Source: Litoditis marina (lineage: Eukaryota; Nematoda; Chromadorea; Rhabditida; Rhabditidae). From it: a stretch of 64,000 nucleotides of DNA. Under the pieces are notes generated by a model. It was not told the DNA's origin, ran no database searches, and saw only the letters and a list, made by a program, of their open reading frames with translations. This document shows, one piece after another, positions 27,013-40,080 of the stretch; within the stretch, counting starts at the first letter, position 1, and each line of letters opens with the position of its first letter. The stretch lies in contig CAXIWQ010000226.1 of the NCBI GenBank assembly GCA_964036275.1, positions 1 to 64,000 on the forward strand, read 5' to 3'. The position numbers were made by a program, and so were the translations under genes.

Positions 27013-29877
27013 GAGGTTAAGCAAGAAGTTTTTAGACCCTAACTTTGTTTCTGATAGATGAAATTGTCTGAAAGTTACAAACAATTACCAACCTTGTTAA
27101 CTCTCTAACATATACAAAAATCAGGCCAAACCGTTTATTACTTCTAAAGATATCGCCCAAAGCGCATCTCATTCGTATGCTCATGAGAGGTGAGGTTAAG
27201 CAAGAAGTTTTTAGACCCTAACTTTGTTTCTGATAAATGAAATTGTCTGAAAGTTACAGACAATTACCAACCTTGTTAACTCTCTAACATATACAAAAAT
27301 CAGGCCAAACCGTTTATTACTTCTAAAGATATCGCCCAAAGCGCATCTCATTCGTATGCCCATGAGAGGTGAGGTTAAGCAAGAAGTTTTTAGACCCTAA
27401 CTTTGTTTTTGATAAATGAAATTGTCTGAAAGTTACAAACAATTACCAACCTTGTTAACTCTCTAACATATACAAAAATCAGGCCAAACCGTTTATTACT
27501 TCTAAAGATATCGCCCAAAGCGCATCTCATTCGTATGCCCATGAGAGGTGAGGTTAAGCAAGAAGTTTTTAGACCCTAACTTTGTTTCTGATAAATGAAA
27601 TTGTCTGAAAGTTACAGACTATTATTAACCTTGTTAATTCTCTAACATATACAAAAATCAGGCCAAACCGTTTTATTACTTCTAAAGATGTCGCCCAAAG
27701 CGCATCTCATTTGTATGCCCATGAGAGGTGAGGTTAAGCAAGAAGTTTTTAGACCCTAACTTTGTTTCTGATAAATGAAATTGTCTGAAAGTTACAGACT
27801 ATTACCAACCCTGTTAACTCTCTATTATATACAAAAATCAGGTTAAACCGTTTATTACTTCTAAAGATATCGCCCAAAGCGCATCTCATTCGTATGCTCA
27901 TGAGAGGTGAGGTTAAGCAAGAAGTTTTTAGACCCTAACTTTGTTTCTGATAAATGAAATTGTCTGAAAGTTACAAACAATTACCAATTTTGTTAACTCT
28001 CTAACATATACAAAAATCAGGCCAAACCGTTTATTACTTCTAAAGATATCGCCCAAAGCGCATCTCATTCGTATGCCCATGAGAGGTGAGGTTAAGCAAG
28101 AAGTTTTTAGACCCTAACTTTGTTTCTGATAAATGAAATTGTCTGAAAGTTACAGACTATCATCAACCTTGTTGACTCTCTAACATATACAAAAATCAGG
28201 CCAAACCGTTTATTACTTCTAAAGATATCGCCCAAAGCGCATCTCATTCGTATGCTCATGAGAGGTGAGGTTAAGCAAGAAGTTTTTAGACCCTAACTTT
28301 GTTTCTGATAAATGAAATTGTCTGAAAGTTACAAACAATTACCAACCTTGTTAACTCTCTAACATATACAAAAATCAGGCCAAACCGTTTATTACTTCTA
28401 AAGATATCGCCCAAAGCGCATCTCATTCGTATGCTCATGAGAGGTGAGGTTAAGCAAGAAGTTTTTAGACCCTAACTTTGTTTCTGATAGATGAAATTGT
28501 CTGAAAGTTACAAACAATTACCAACCTTGTTAACTCTCTAACATATACAAAAATCAGGCCAAACCGTTTATTACTTCTAAAGATATCGCCCAAAGCGCAT
28601 CTCATTCGTATGCTCATGAGAGGTGAGGTTAAGCAAGAAGTTTTTAGACCCTAACTTTGTTTCTGATAAATGAAATTGTCTGAAAGTTACAGACAATTAC
28701 CAACCTTGTTAACTCTCTAACATATACAAAAATCAGGCCAAACCGTTTATTACTTCTAAAGATATCGCCCAAAGCGCATCTCATTCGTATGCCCATGAGA
28801 GGTGAGGTTAAGCAAGAAGTTTTTAGACCCTAACTTTGTTTTTGATAAATGAAATTGTCTGAAAGTTACAAACAATTACCAACCTTGTTAACTCTCTAAC
28901 ATATACAAAAATCAGGCCAAACCGTTTATTACTTCTAAAGATATCGCCCAAAGCGCATCTCATTCGTATGCCCATGAGAGGTGAGGTTAAGCAAGAAGTT
29001 TTTAGACCCTAACTTTGTTTCTGATAAATGAAATTGTCTGAAAGTTACAGACTATTATTAACCTTGTTAATTCTCTAACATATACAAAAATCAGGCCAAA
29101 CCGTTTATTACTTCTAAAGATGTCGCCCAAAGCGCATCTCATTTGTATGCCCATGAGAGGTGAGGTTAAGCAAGAAGTTTTTAGACCCTAACTTTGTTTC
29201 TGATAAATGAAATTGTCTGAAAGTTACAGACTATTACCAACCCTGTTAACTCTCTATTATATACAAAAATCAGGTTAAACCGTTTATTACTTCTAAAGAT
29301 ATCGCCCAAAGCGCATCTCATTCGTATGCTCATGAGAGGTGAGGTTAAGCAAGAAGTTTTTAGACCCTAACTTTGTTTCTGATAAATGAAATTGTCTGAA
29401 AGTTACAAACAATTACCAATTTTGTTAACTCTCTAACATATACAAAAATCAGGCCAAACCGTTTATTACTTCTAAAGATATCGCCCAAAGCGCATCTCAT
29501 TCGTATGCCCATGAGAGGTGAGGTTAAGCAAGAAGTTTTTAGACCCTAACTTTGTTTCTGATAAATGAAATTGTCTGAAAGTTACAGACTATCATCAACC
29601 TTGTTGACTCTCTAACATATACAAAAATCAGGCCAAACCGTTTATTACTTCTAAAGATATCGCCCAAAGCGCATCTCATTCGTATGCTCATGAGAGGTGA
29701 GGTTAAGCAAGAAGTTTTTAGACCCTAACTTTGTTTCTGATAAATGAAATTGTCTGAAAGTTACAAACAATTACCAACCTTGTTAACTCTCTAACATATA
29801 CAAAAATCAGGCCAAACCGTTTATTACTTCTAAAGATATCGCCCAAAGCGCATCTCATTCGTATGCCCATGAGAGGT
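27013..29877. repeat. 8-monomer higher-order repeat A'-F-A-G-H-C-B-A, two copies
   Basis: Copy 1 (27013-28445, 1,433 bp) and copy 2 (28446-29877, 1,432 bp) have the same eight types in order. The third monomer of each (27371 and 28804) shares a private change, gtttttgataa. The extra base in copy 1 is a fourth t in gttttatt within the G at 27550. This is the first place where the complete G type (g140, t162) and the H type (t96/t97 with tt at 114-115) appear. The two types are adjacent here and nearly everywhere else. Confidence 0.92.
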
Positions 29878-32800
29878 GAGGTTAAGCAAGAAGTTTTTAG
29901 AGCCTAACTTTGTTTCTGATAAATGAAATTGTCTGAAAGTTACAGACTATTATTAACCTTGTTAATTCTCTAACATATACAAAAATCAGGCCAAACCGTT
30001 TATTACTTCTAAAGATATCGCCCAAAGCGCATCTCATTCGTATGCTCATGAGAGGTGAGGTTAAGCAAGAAGTTTTTAGACCCTAACTTTGTTTCTGATA
30101 AATGAAATTGTCTGAAAGTTACAAACAATTACCAACCTTGTTAACTCTCTAACATATACAAAAATCAGGCCAAACCGTTTATTACTTCTAAAGATATCGC
30201 CCAAAGCGCATCTCATTCGTATGCCCATGAGAGGTGAGGTTAAGCAAGAAGTTTTTAGACCCTAACTTTGTTTCTGATAAATGAAATTGTCTGAAAGTTA
30301 CAGACTATTATTAACCTTGTTAATTCTCTAACATATACGAAAATCAGGCCAAACCGTTTATTACTTCTAAAGATATCGCCCAAAGCGCATCTCATTCGTA
30401 TGCCCATGAGAGGTGAGGTTAAGCAAGAAGTTTTTAGACCCTAACTTTGTTTCTGATAAATGAAATTGTCTGAAAGTTACAGACTATTATTAACCTTGTT
30501 AATTCTCTAACATATACAAAAATCAGGCCAAACCGTTTATTACTTCTAAAGATGTCGCCCAAAGCGCATCTCATTTGTATGCCCATGAGAGGTGAGGTTA
30601 AGCAAGAAGTTTTTAGACCCTAACTTTGTTTCTGATAAATGAAATTGTCTGAAAGTTACAGACTATTACCAACCCTGTTAACTCTCTATTATATACAAAA
30701 ATCAGGTTAAACCGTTTATTACTTCTAAAGATATCGCCCAAAGCGCATCTCATTCGTATGCTCATGAGAGGTGAGGTTAAGCAAGAAGTTTTTAGACCCT
30801 AACTTTGTTTCTGATAAATGAAATTGTCTGAAAGTTACAAACAATTACCAATTTTGTTAACTCTCTAACATATACAAAAATCAGGCCAAACCGTTTATTA
30901 CTTCTAAAGATATCGCCCAAAGCGCATCTCATTCGTATGCCCATGAGAGGTGAGGTTAAGCAAGAAGTTTTTAGACCCTAACTTTGTTTCTGATAAATGA
31001 AATTGTCTGAAAGTTACAGACTATCATCAACCTTGTTGACTCTCTAACATATACAAAAATCAGGCCAAACCGTTTATTACTTCTAAAGATATCGCCCAAA
31101 GCGCATCTCATTCGTATGCTCATGAGAGGTGAGGTTAAGCAAGAAGTTTTTAGACCCTAACTTTGTTTCTGATAAATGAAATTGTCTGAAAGTTACAAAC
31201 AATTACCAACCTTGTTAACTCTCTAACATATACAAAAATCAGGCCAAACCGTTTATTACTTCTGAAGATATCGCCCAAAGCGCATCTCATTCGTATGCCC
31301 ATGAGAGGTGAGGTTAAGCAAGAAGTTTTTAGACCCTAACTTTGTTTCTGATAAATGAAATTGTCTGAAAGTTACATACTATTACCAACCCTGTTAACTC
31401 TCTAACATATACAAAAATCAGGTTAAACCGTTTATTACTTCTAAAGATATCGCCCAAAGCGCATCTCATTCGTATGCTCATGAGAGGTGAGGTTAAGCAA
31501 GAAGTTTTTAGACCCTAACTTTGTTTCTGATAAATGAAATTGTCTGAAAGTTACAAACAATTACCAACCTTGTTAACTCTCTAACATATACAAAAATCAG
31601 GCCAAACCGTTTATTACTTCTAAAGATATCGCCCAAAGCGCATCTCATTCGTATGCCCATGAGAGGTGAGGTTAAGCAAGAAGTTTTTAGACCCTAACTT
31701 TGTTTCTGATAAATGAAATTGTCTGAAAGTTACAGACTATCATCAACCTTGTTGACTGTCTAACATATACAAAAATCAGGCCAAACCGTTTATTACTTCT
31801 AAAGATATCGCCCAAAGCGCATCTCATTCGTATGCCCATGAGAGGTGAGGTTAAGCAAGAATTTTTTAGACCCTAACTTTGTTTCTGATAAATGAAATTG
31901 TCTGAAAGTTACAGACTATTATTAACCTTGTTAATTCTCTAACATATACGAAAATCAGGCCAAACCGTTTATTACTTCTAAAGATGTCGCCCAAAGCGCA
32001 TCTCATTCGTATGCCCATGAGAGGTGAGGTTAAGCAAGAAGTTTTTAGACCCTAACTTTGTTTCTGATAAATGAAATGGTCTGAAAGTTACAGACAATTA
32101 CCAACCTTGTTAACTCTCTAACATATACAAAAATCAGGCCAAACCGTTTATTACTTCTAAAGATATCGCCCAAAGCGCATCTCATTCGTATGCCCATGAG
32201 AGGTGAGGTTAAGCAAGAAGTTTTTAGACCCTAACTTTGTTTCTGATAAATGAAATTGTCTGAAAGTTACAGACTATTACCAACCTTGTTAACTCTCTAA
32301 CATATACAAAAATCAGGCCAAACCGTTTATTACTTCTAAAGATATCGCCCAAAGCGCATCTCATTCGTATGCTCATGAGAGGTGAGGTTAAGCAAGAAGT
32401 TTTTAGACCCTAACTTTGTTTCTGATAAATGAAATTGTCTGAAAGTTACAAACAATTACCAACCTTGTTAACTCTCTAACATATACAAAAATCAGGCCAA
32501 ACCGTTTATTACTTCTAAAGATATCGCCCAAAGCGCATCTCATTCGTATGCCCATGAGAGGTGAGGTTAAGCAAGAAGTTTTTAGAGCCTAACTTTGTTT
32601 CTGATAAATGAAATTGTCTGAAAGTTACAGACTATTATTAACCTTGTTAATTCTCTAACATATACAAAAATCAGGCCAAACCGTTTATTACTTCTAAAGA
32701 TATCGCCCAAAGCGCATCTCATTCGTATGCTCATGAGAGGTGAGGTTAAGCAAGAAGTTTTTAGACCCTAACTTTGTTTCTGATAAATGAAATTGTCTGA

Positions 32801-33278
32801 AAGTTACAAACAATTACCAACCTTGTTAACTCTCTAACATATACAAAAATCAGGCCAAACCGTTTATTACTTCTAAAGATATCGCCCAAAGCGCATCTCA
32901 TTCGTATGCCCATGAGAGGTGAGGTTAAGCAAGAAGTTTTTAGACCCTAACTTTGTTTCTGATAAATGAAATTGTCTGAAAGTTACAGACTATTATTAAC
33001 CTTGTTAATTCTCTAACATATACGAAAATCAGGCCAAACCGTTTATTACTTCTAAAGATGTCGCCCAAAGCGCATCTCATTTGTATGCCCATGAGAGGTG
33101 AGGTTAAGCAAGAAGTTTTTAGACCCTAACTTTGTTTCTGATAAATGAAATTGTCTGAAAGTTACAGACTATTACCAACCCTGTTAACTCTCTATTATAT
33201 ACAAAACTCAGGTTAAACCGTTTATTACTTCTAAAGATATCGCCCAAAGCGCATCTCATTCGTATGCCCATGAGAGGT
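29878..33278. repeat. 15-monomer unit (2,685 bp) with a partial second copy
   Basis: The unit from 29878 to 32562 reads G-A-G-G-H-C-B-A*-H'-A-B-G-D'-I-A. It restarts at 32563 with G-A-G-H. The first G of each (29878 and 32563) shares a private mark, agagcctaac instead of agaccctaac, exactly 2,685 bp apart, and keeps a140. A second mark, tacgaaaatc, appears in the G monomers at 30236, 31847 and 32921. The second copy lacks one G, so it is a deleted or recombined derivative. Confidence 0.85.
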
Positions 33279-34173
33279 GAGGTTAAGCAAGAAGTTTTTA
33301 GACCCTAACTTTGTTTCTGATAAATGAAATTGTCTGAAAGTTACAAACAATTACCAATTTTGTTAACTCTCTAACATATACAAAAATCAGGCCAAACCGT
33401 TTATTACTTCTAAAGATATCGCCCAAAGCGCATCTCATTCGTATGCCCATGAGAGGTGAGGTTAAGCAAGAAGTTTTTAGACCCTAACTTTGTTTCTGAT
33501 AAATGAAATTGTCTGAAAGTTACAAACAATTACCAATTTTGTTAACTCTCTAACATATACAAAAATCAGGCCAAACCGTTTATTACTTCTAAAGATATCG
33601 CCCAAAGCGCATCTCATTCGTATGCCCATGAGAGGTGAGGTTAAGCAAGAAGTTTTTAGACCCTAACTTTGTTTCTGATAAATGAAATTGTCTGAAAGTT
33701 ACAAACAATTACCAATTTTGTTAACTCTCTAACATATACAAAAATCAGGCCAAACCGTTTATTACTTCTAAAGATATCGCCCAAAGCGCATCTCATTCGT
33801 ATGCTCATGAGAGGTGAGGTTAAGCAAGAAGTTTTTAGACCCTAACTTTGTTTCTGATAAATGAAATTGTCTGAAAGTTACAAACAATTACCAACCTTGT
33901 TAACTCTCTAACATATACAAAAATCAGGCCAAACCGTTTATTACTTCTAAAGATATCGCCCAAAGCGCATCTCATTCGTATGCCCATGAGAGGTGAGGTT
34001 AAGCAAGAAGTTTTTAGACCCTAACTTTGTTTCTGATAAATGAAATTGTCTGAAAGTTACAAACAATTACCAATTTTGTTAACTCTCTAACATATACAAA
34101 AATCAGGCCAAACCGTTTATTACTTCTAAAGATATCGCCCAAAGCGCATCTCATTCGTATGCCCATGAGAGGT
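33279..34173. repeat. C-rich short run (C-C-C-A-C)
   Basis: Monomers at 33279, 33458 and 33637 are three C types in a row, followed by A (33816) and C (33995). Triple C is not seen elsewhere in the window; C-C pairs are. The run separates the G/H zone from the tt114-115 zone. Confidence 0.8.
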
Positions 34174-35784
34174 GAGGTTAAGCAAGAAGTTTTTAGACCC
34201 TAACTTTGTTTCTGATAAATGAAATTGTCTGAAAGTTACAAACAATTACCAACCTTGTTAACTCTCTAACATATACAAAAATCAGGTTAAACCGTTTATT
34301 ACTTCTAAAGATATCGCCCAAAGCGCATCTCATTCGTATGCTCATGAGAGGTGAGGTTAAGCAAGAAGTTTTTAGACCCTAACTTTGTTTCTGATAAATG
34401 AAATTGTCTGAAAGTTACAGACTATCATCAACCTTGTTAACTCTCTATTATATACAAAAATCAGGTTAAACCGTTTATTACTTCTAAAGATATCGCCCAA
34501 AGCGCATCTCATTCGTATGCCCATGAGAGGTGAGGTTAAGCAAGAAGTTTTTAGACCCTAACTTTGTTTCTGATAAATGAAATTGTCTGAAAGTTACAGA
34601 CTATTACCAACCCTGTTAACTCTCTAACATATACAAAAATCAGGTTAAACCGTTTATTACTTCTAAAGATATCGCCCAAAGCGCATCTCATTCGTATGCC
34701 CATGAGAGGTGAGGTTAAGCAAGAAGTTTTTAGACCCTAACTTTGTTTCTGATAAATGAAATTGTCTGAAAGTTACAAACAATTACCAACCTTGTTAACT
34801 CTCTAACATATACAAAAATCAGGTTAAACCGTTTATTACTTCTAAAGATATCGCCCAAAGCGCATCTCATTCGTATGCTCATGAGAGGTGAGGTTAAGCA
34901 AGAAGTTTTTAGACCCTAACTTTGTTTCTGATAAATGAAATTGTCTGAAAGTTACAGACTATCATCAACCTTGTTAACTCTCTATTATATACAAAAATCA
35001 GGTTAAACCGTTTATTACTTCTAAAGATATCGCCCAAAGCGCATCTCATTCGTATGCCCATGAGAGGTGAGGTTAAGCAAGAAGTTTTTAGACCCTAACT
35101 TTGTTTCTGATAAATGAAATTGTCTGAAAGTTACAAACAATTACCAATTTTGTTAACTCTCTAACATATACAAAAATCAGGCCAAACCGTTTATTACTTC
35201 TAAAGATATCGCCCAAAGCGCATCTCATTCGTATGCCCATGAGAGGTGAGGTTAAGCAAGAAGTTTTTAGACCCTAACTTTGTTTCTGATAAATGAAATT
35301 GTCTGAAAGTTACAAACAATTACCAACCTTGTTAACTCTCTAACATATACAAAAATCAGGTTAAACCGTTTATTACTTCTAAAGATATCGCCCAAAGCGC
35401 ATCTCATTCGTATGCTCATGAGAGGTGAGGTTAAGCAAGAAGTTTTTAGACCCTAACTTTGTTTCTGATAAATGAAATTGTCTGAAAGTTACAGACTATC
35501 ATCAACCTTGTTAACTCTCTATTATATACAAAAATCAGGTTACACCGTTTATTACTTCTAAAGATATCGCCCAAAGCGCATCTCATTCGTATGCCCATGA
35601 GAGGTGAGGTTAAGCAAGGAGTTTTTAGACCCTAACTTTGTTTCTGATAAATGAAATTGTCTGAAAGTTACAAACAATTACCAACCTTGTTAACTCTCTA
35701 ACATATACAAAAATCAGGTTAAACCGTTTATTACTTCTAAAGATATCGCCCAAAGCGCATCTCATTCGTATGCTCATGAGAGGT
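34174..35784. repeat. At-J dominated segment
   Basis: The order is At-J-H'-At-J-C-At-J-At. Every monomer except the C at 35069 has tt at 114-115. The J at 35427 has ggttacacc, and the At at 35606 has caaggag in its first 20 bases. Both marks reappear 2,864 bp later (monomers at 38291 and 38470), which dates part of this segment as a donor or copy of that region. Confidence 0.85.
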
Positions 35785-38700
35785 GAGGTTAAGCAAGAAG
35801 TTTTTAGACCCTAACTTTGTTTCTGATAAATGAAATTGTCTGAAAGTTACAGACTATCATCAACCTTGTTAACTCTCTATTATATACAAAAATCAGGTTA
35901 AACCGTTTATTACTTCTAAAGATATCGCCCAAAGCGCATCTCATTCGTATGCCCATGAGAGGTGAGGTTAAGCAAGAAGTTTTTAGACCCTAACTTTGTT
36001 TCTGATAAATGAAATTGTCTGAAAGTTACAGACTATCATCAACCTTGTTGACTCTCTAACATATACAAAAATCAGGCCAAACCGTTTATTACTTCTAAAG
36101 ATATCGCCCAAAGCGCATCTCATTCGTATGCTCATGAGAGGTGAGGTTAAGCAAGAAGTTTTTAGACCCTAACTTTGTTTCTGATAAATGAAATTGTCTG
36201 AAAGTTACAAACAATTACCAACCTTGTTAACTCTCTAACATATACAAAAATCAGGCCAAACCGTTTATTACTTCTAAAGATATCGCCCAAAGCGCATCTC
36301 ATTCGTATGCCCATGAGAGGTGAGGTTAAGCAAGAAGTTTTTAGACCCTAACTTTGTTTCTGATAAATGAAATTGTCTGAAAGTTACAAACAATTACCAA
36401 TTTTGTTAACTCTCTAACATATACAAAAATCAGGCCAAACCGTTTATTACTTCTAAAGATATCGCCCAAAGCGCATCTCATTCGTATGCCCATGAGAGGT
36501 GAGGTTAAGCAAGGAGTTTTTAGACCCTAACTTTGTTTCTGATAAATGAAATTGTCTGAAAGTTACAAACAATTACCAACCTTGTTAACTCTCTAACATA
36601 TACAAAAATCAGGTTAAACCGTTTATTACTTCTAAAGATATCGCCCAAAGCGCATCTCATTCGTATGCTCATGAGAGGTGAGGTTAAGCAAGAAGTTTTT
36701 AGACCCTAACTTTGTTTCTGATAAATGAAATTGTCTGAAAGTTACAGACTATCATCAACCTTGTTAACTCTCTATTATATACAAAAATCAGGTTAAACCG
36801 TTTATTACTTCTAAAGATATCGCCCAAAGCGCATCTCATTCGTATGCCCATGAGAGGTGAGGTTAAGCAAGAAGTTTTTAGACCCTAACTTTGTTTCTGA
36901 TAAATGAAATTGTCTGAAAGTTACAGACTATTACCAACCCTGTTAACTCTCTAACATATACAAAAATCAGGTTAAACCGTTTATTACTTCTAAAGATATC
37001 GCCCAAAGCGCATCTCATTCGTATGCTCATGAGAGGTGAGGTTAAGCAAGAAGTTTTTAGACCCTAACTTTGTTTCTGATAAATGAAATTGTCTGAAAGT
37101 TACAGACTATCATCAACCTTGTTAACTCTCTATTATATACAAAAATCAGGTTAAACCGTTTATTACTTCTAAAGATATCGCCCAAAGCGCATCTCATTCG
37201 TATGCTCATGAGAGGTGAGGTTAAGCAAGAAGTTTTTAGACCCTAACTTTGTTTCTGATAAATGAAATTGTCTGAAAGTTACAGACTATCATCAACCTTG
37301 TTAACTCTCTATTATATACAAAAATCAGGTTAAACCGTTTATTACTTCTAAAGATATCGCCCAAAGCGCATCTCATTCGTATGCCCATGAGAGGTGAGGT
37401 TAAGCAAGAAGTTTTTAGACCCTAACTTTGTTTCTGATAAATGAAATTGTCTGAAAGTTACAGACTATCATCAACCTTGTTGACTCTCTAACATATACAA
37501 AAATCAGGCCAAACCGTTTATTACTTCTAAAGATATCGCCCAAAGCGCATCTCATTCGTATGCTCATGAGAGGTGAGGTTAAGCAAGAAGTTTTTAGACC
37601 CTAACTTTGTTTCTGATAAATGAAATTGTCTGAAAGTTACAAACAATTACCAACCTTGTTAACTCTCTAACATATACAAAAATCAGGCCAAACCGTTTAT
37701 TACTTCTAAAGATATCGCCCAAAGCGCATCTCATTCGTATGCCCATGAGAGGTGAGGTTAAGCAAGAAGTTTTTAGACCCTAACTTTGTTTCTGATAAAT
37801 GAAATTGTCTGAAAGTTACAAACAATTACCAATTTTGTTAACTCTCTAACATATACAAAAATCAGGCCAAACCGTTTATTACTTCTAAAGATATCGCCCA
37901 AAGCGCATCTCATTCGTATGCCCATGAGAGGTGAGGTTAAGCAAGAAGTTTTTAGACCCTAACTTTGTTTCTGATAAATGAAATTGTCTGAAAGTTACAG
38001 ACTATCATCAACCTTGTTGACTCTCTAACATATACAAAAATCAGGCCAAACCGTTTATTACTTCTAAAGATATCGCCCAAAGCGCATCTCATTCGTATGC
38101 CCATGAGAGGTGAGGTTAAGCAAGAAGTTTTTAGACCCTAACTTTGTTTCTGATAAATGAAATTGTCTGAAAGTTACAGACTATTACCAACCTTGTTAAC
38201 TCTCTAACATATACAAAAATCAGGTTAAACCGTTTATTACTTCTAAAGATATCGCCCAAAGCGCATCTCATTCGTATGCTCATGAGAGGTGAGGTTAAGC
38301 AAGAAGTTTTTAGACCCTAACTTTGTTTCTGATAAATGAAATTGTCTGAAAGTTACAAACAATTACCAACCTTGTTAACTCTCTAACATATACAAAAATC
38401 AGGTTACACCGTTTATTACTTCTAAAGATATCGCCCAAAGCGCATCTCATTCGTATGCCCATGAGAGGTGAGGTTAAGCAAGGAGTTTTTAGACCCTAAC
38501 TTTGTTTCTGATAAATGAAATTGTCTGAAAGTTACAAACAATTACCAACCTTGTTAACTCTCTAACATATACAAAAATCAGGTTAAACCGTTTATTACTT
38601 CTAAAGATATCGCCCAAAGCGCATCTCATTCGTATGCTCATGAGAGGTGAGGTTAAGCAAGAAGTTTTTAGACCCTAACTTTGTTTCTGATAAATGAAAT

Positions 38701-40080
38701 TGTCTGAAAGTTACAGACTATCATCAACCTTGTTAACTCTCTATTATATACAAAAATCAGGTTAAACCGTTTATTACTTCTAAAGATATCGCCCAAAGCG
38801 CATCTCATTCGTATGCCCATGAGAGGTGAGGTTAAGCAAGAAGTTTTTAGACCCTAACTTTGTTTCTGATAAATGAAATTGTCTGAAAGTTACAGACTAT
38901 CATCAACCTTGTTGACTCTCTAACATATACAAAAATCAGGCCAAACCGTTTATTACTTCTAAAGATATCGCCCAAAGCGCATCTCATTCGTATGCTCATG
39001 AGAGGTGAGGTTAAGCAAGAAGTTTTTAGACCCTAACTTTGTTTCTGATAAATGAAATTGTCTGAAAGTTACAAACAATTACCAACCTTGTTAACTCTCT
39101 AACATATACAAAAATCAGGCCAAACCGTTTATTACTTCTAAAGATATCGCCCAAAGCGCATCTCATTCGTATGCCCATGAGAGGTGAGGTTAAGCAAGAA
39201 GTTTTTAGACCCTAACTTTGTTTCTGATAAATGAAATTGTCTGAAAGTTACAAACAATTACCAATTTTGTTAACTCTCTAACATATACAAAAATCAGGCC
39301 AAACCGTTTATTACTTCTAAAGATATCGCCCAAAGCGCATCTCATTCGTATGCCCATGAGAGGTGAGGTTAAGCAAGGAGTTTTTAGACCCTAACTTTGT
39401 TTCTGATAAATGAAATTGTCTGAAAGTTACAGACTATCATCAACCTTGTTGACTCTCTAACATATACAAAAATCAGGCCAAACCGTTTATTACTTCTAAA
39501 GATATCGCCCAAAGCGCATCTCATTCGTATGCCCATGAGAGGTGAGGTTAAGCAAGAAGTTTTTAGACCCTAACTTTGTTTCTGATAAATGAAATTGTCT
39601 GAAAGTTACAGACTATTACCAACCTTGTTAACTCTCTAACATATACAAAAATCAGGCCAAACCGTTTATTACTTCTGAAGATATCGCCCAAAGCGCATCT
39701 CATTCGTATGCCCATGAGAGGTGAGGTTAAGCAAGAAGTTTTTAGACCCTAACTTTGTTTCTGATAAATGAAATTGTCTGAAAGTTACAAACAATTACCA
39801 ACCTTGTTAACTCTCTAACATATACAAAAATCAGGTTAAACCGTTTATTACTTCTAAAGATATCGCCCAAAGCGCATCTCATTCGTATGCCCATGAGAGG
39901 TGAGGTTAAGCAAGAAGTTTTTAGACCCTAACTTTGTTTCTGATAAATGAAATTGTCTGAAAGTTACAGACTATCATCAACCTTGTTAACTCTCTATTAT
40001 ATACAAAAATCAGGTTAAACCGTTTATTACTTCTAAAGATATCGCCCAAAGCGCATCTCATTCGTATGCCCATGAGAGGT
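35785..40080. repeat. 8-monomer higher-order repeat with a constant half and a variable half, three copies
   Basis: Three 1,432-bp units start at 35785, 37217 and 38649. All begin J-B-A-C. Their second halves differ: At-J-H'-J, then B-It-At-At (It is I with tt at 114-115), then B-I*-At-J. The caaggag mark is carried by 36501, 38470 and 39365. Confidence 0.85.
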
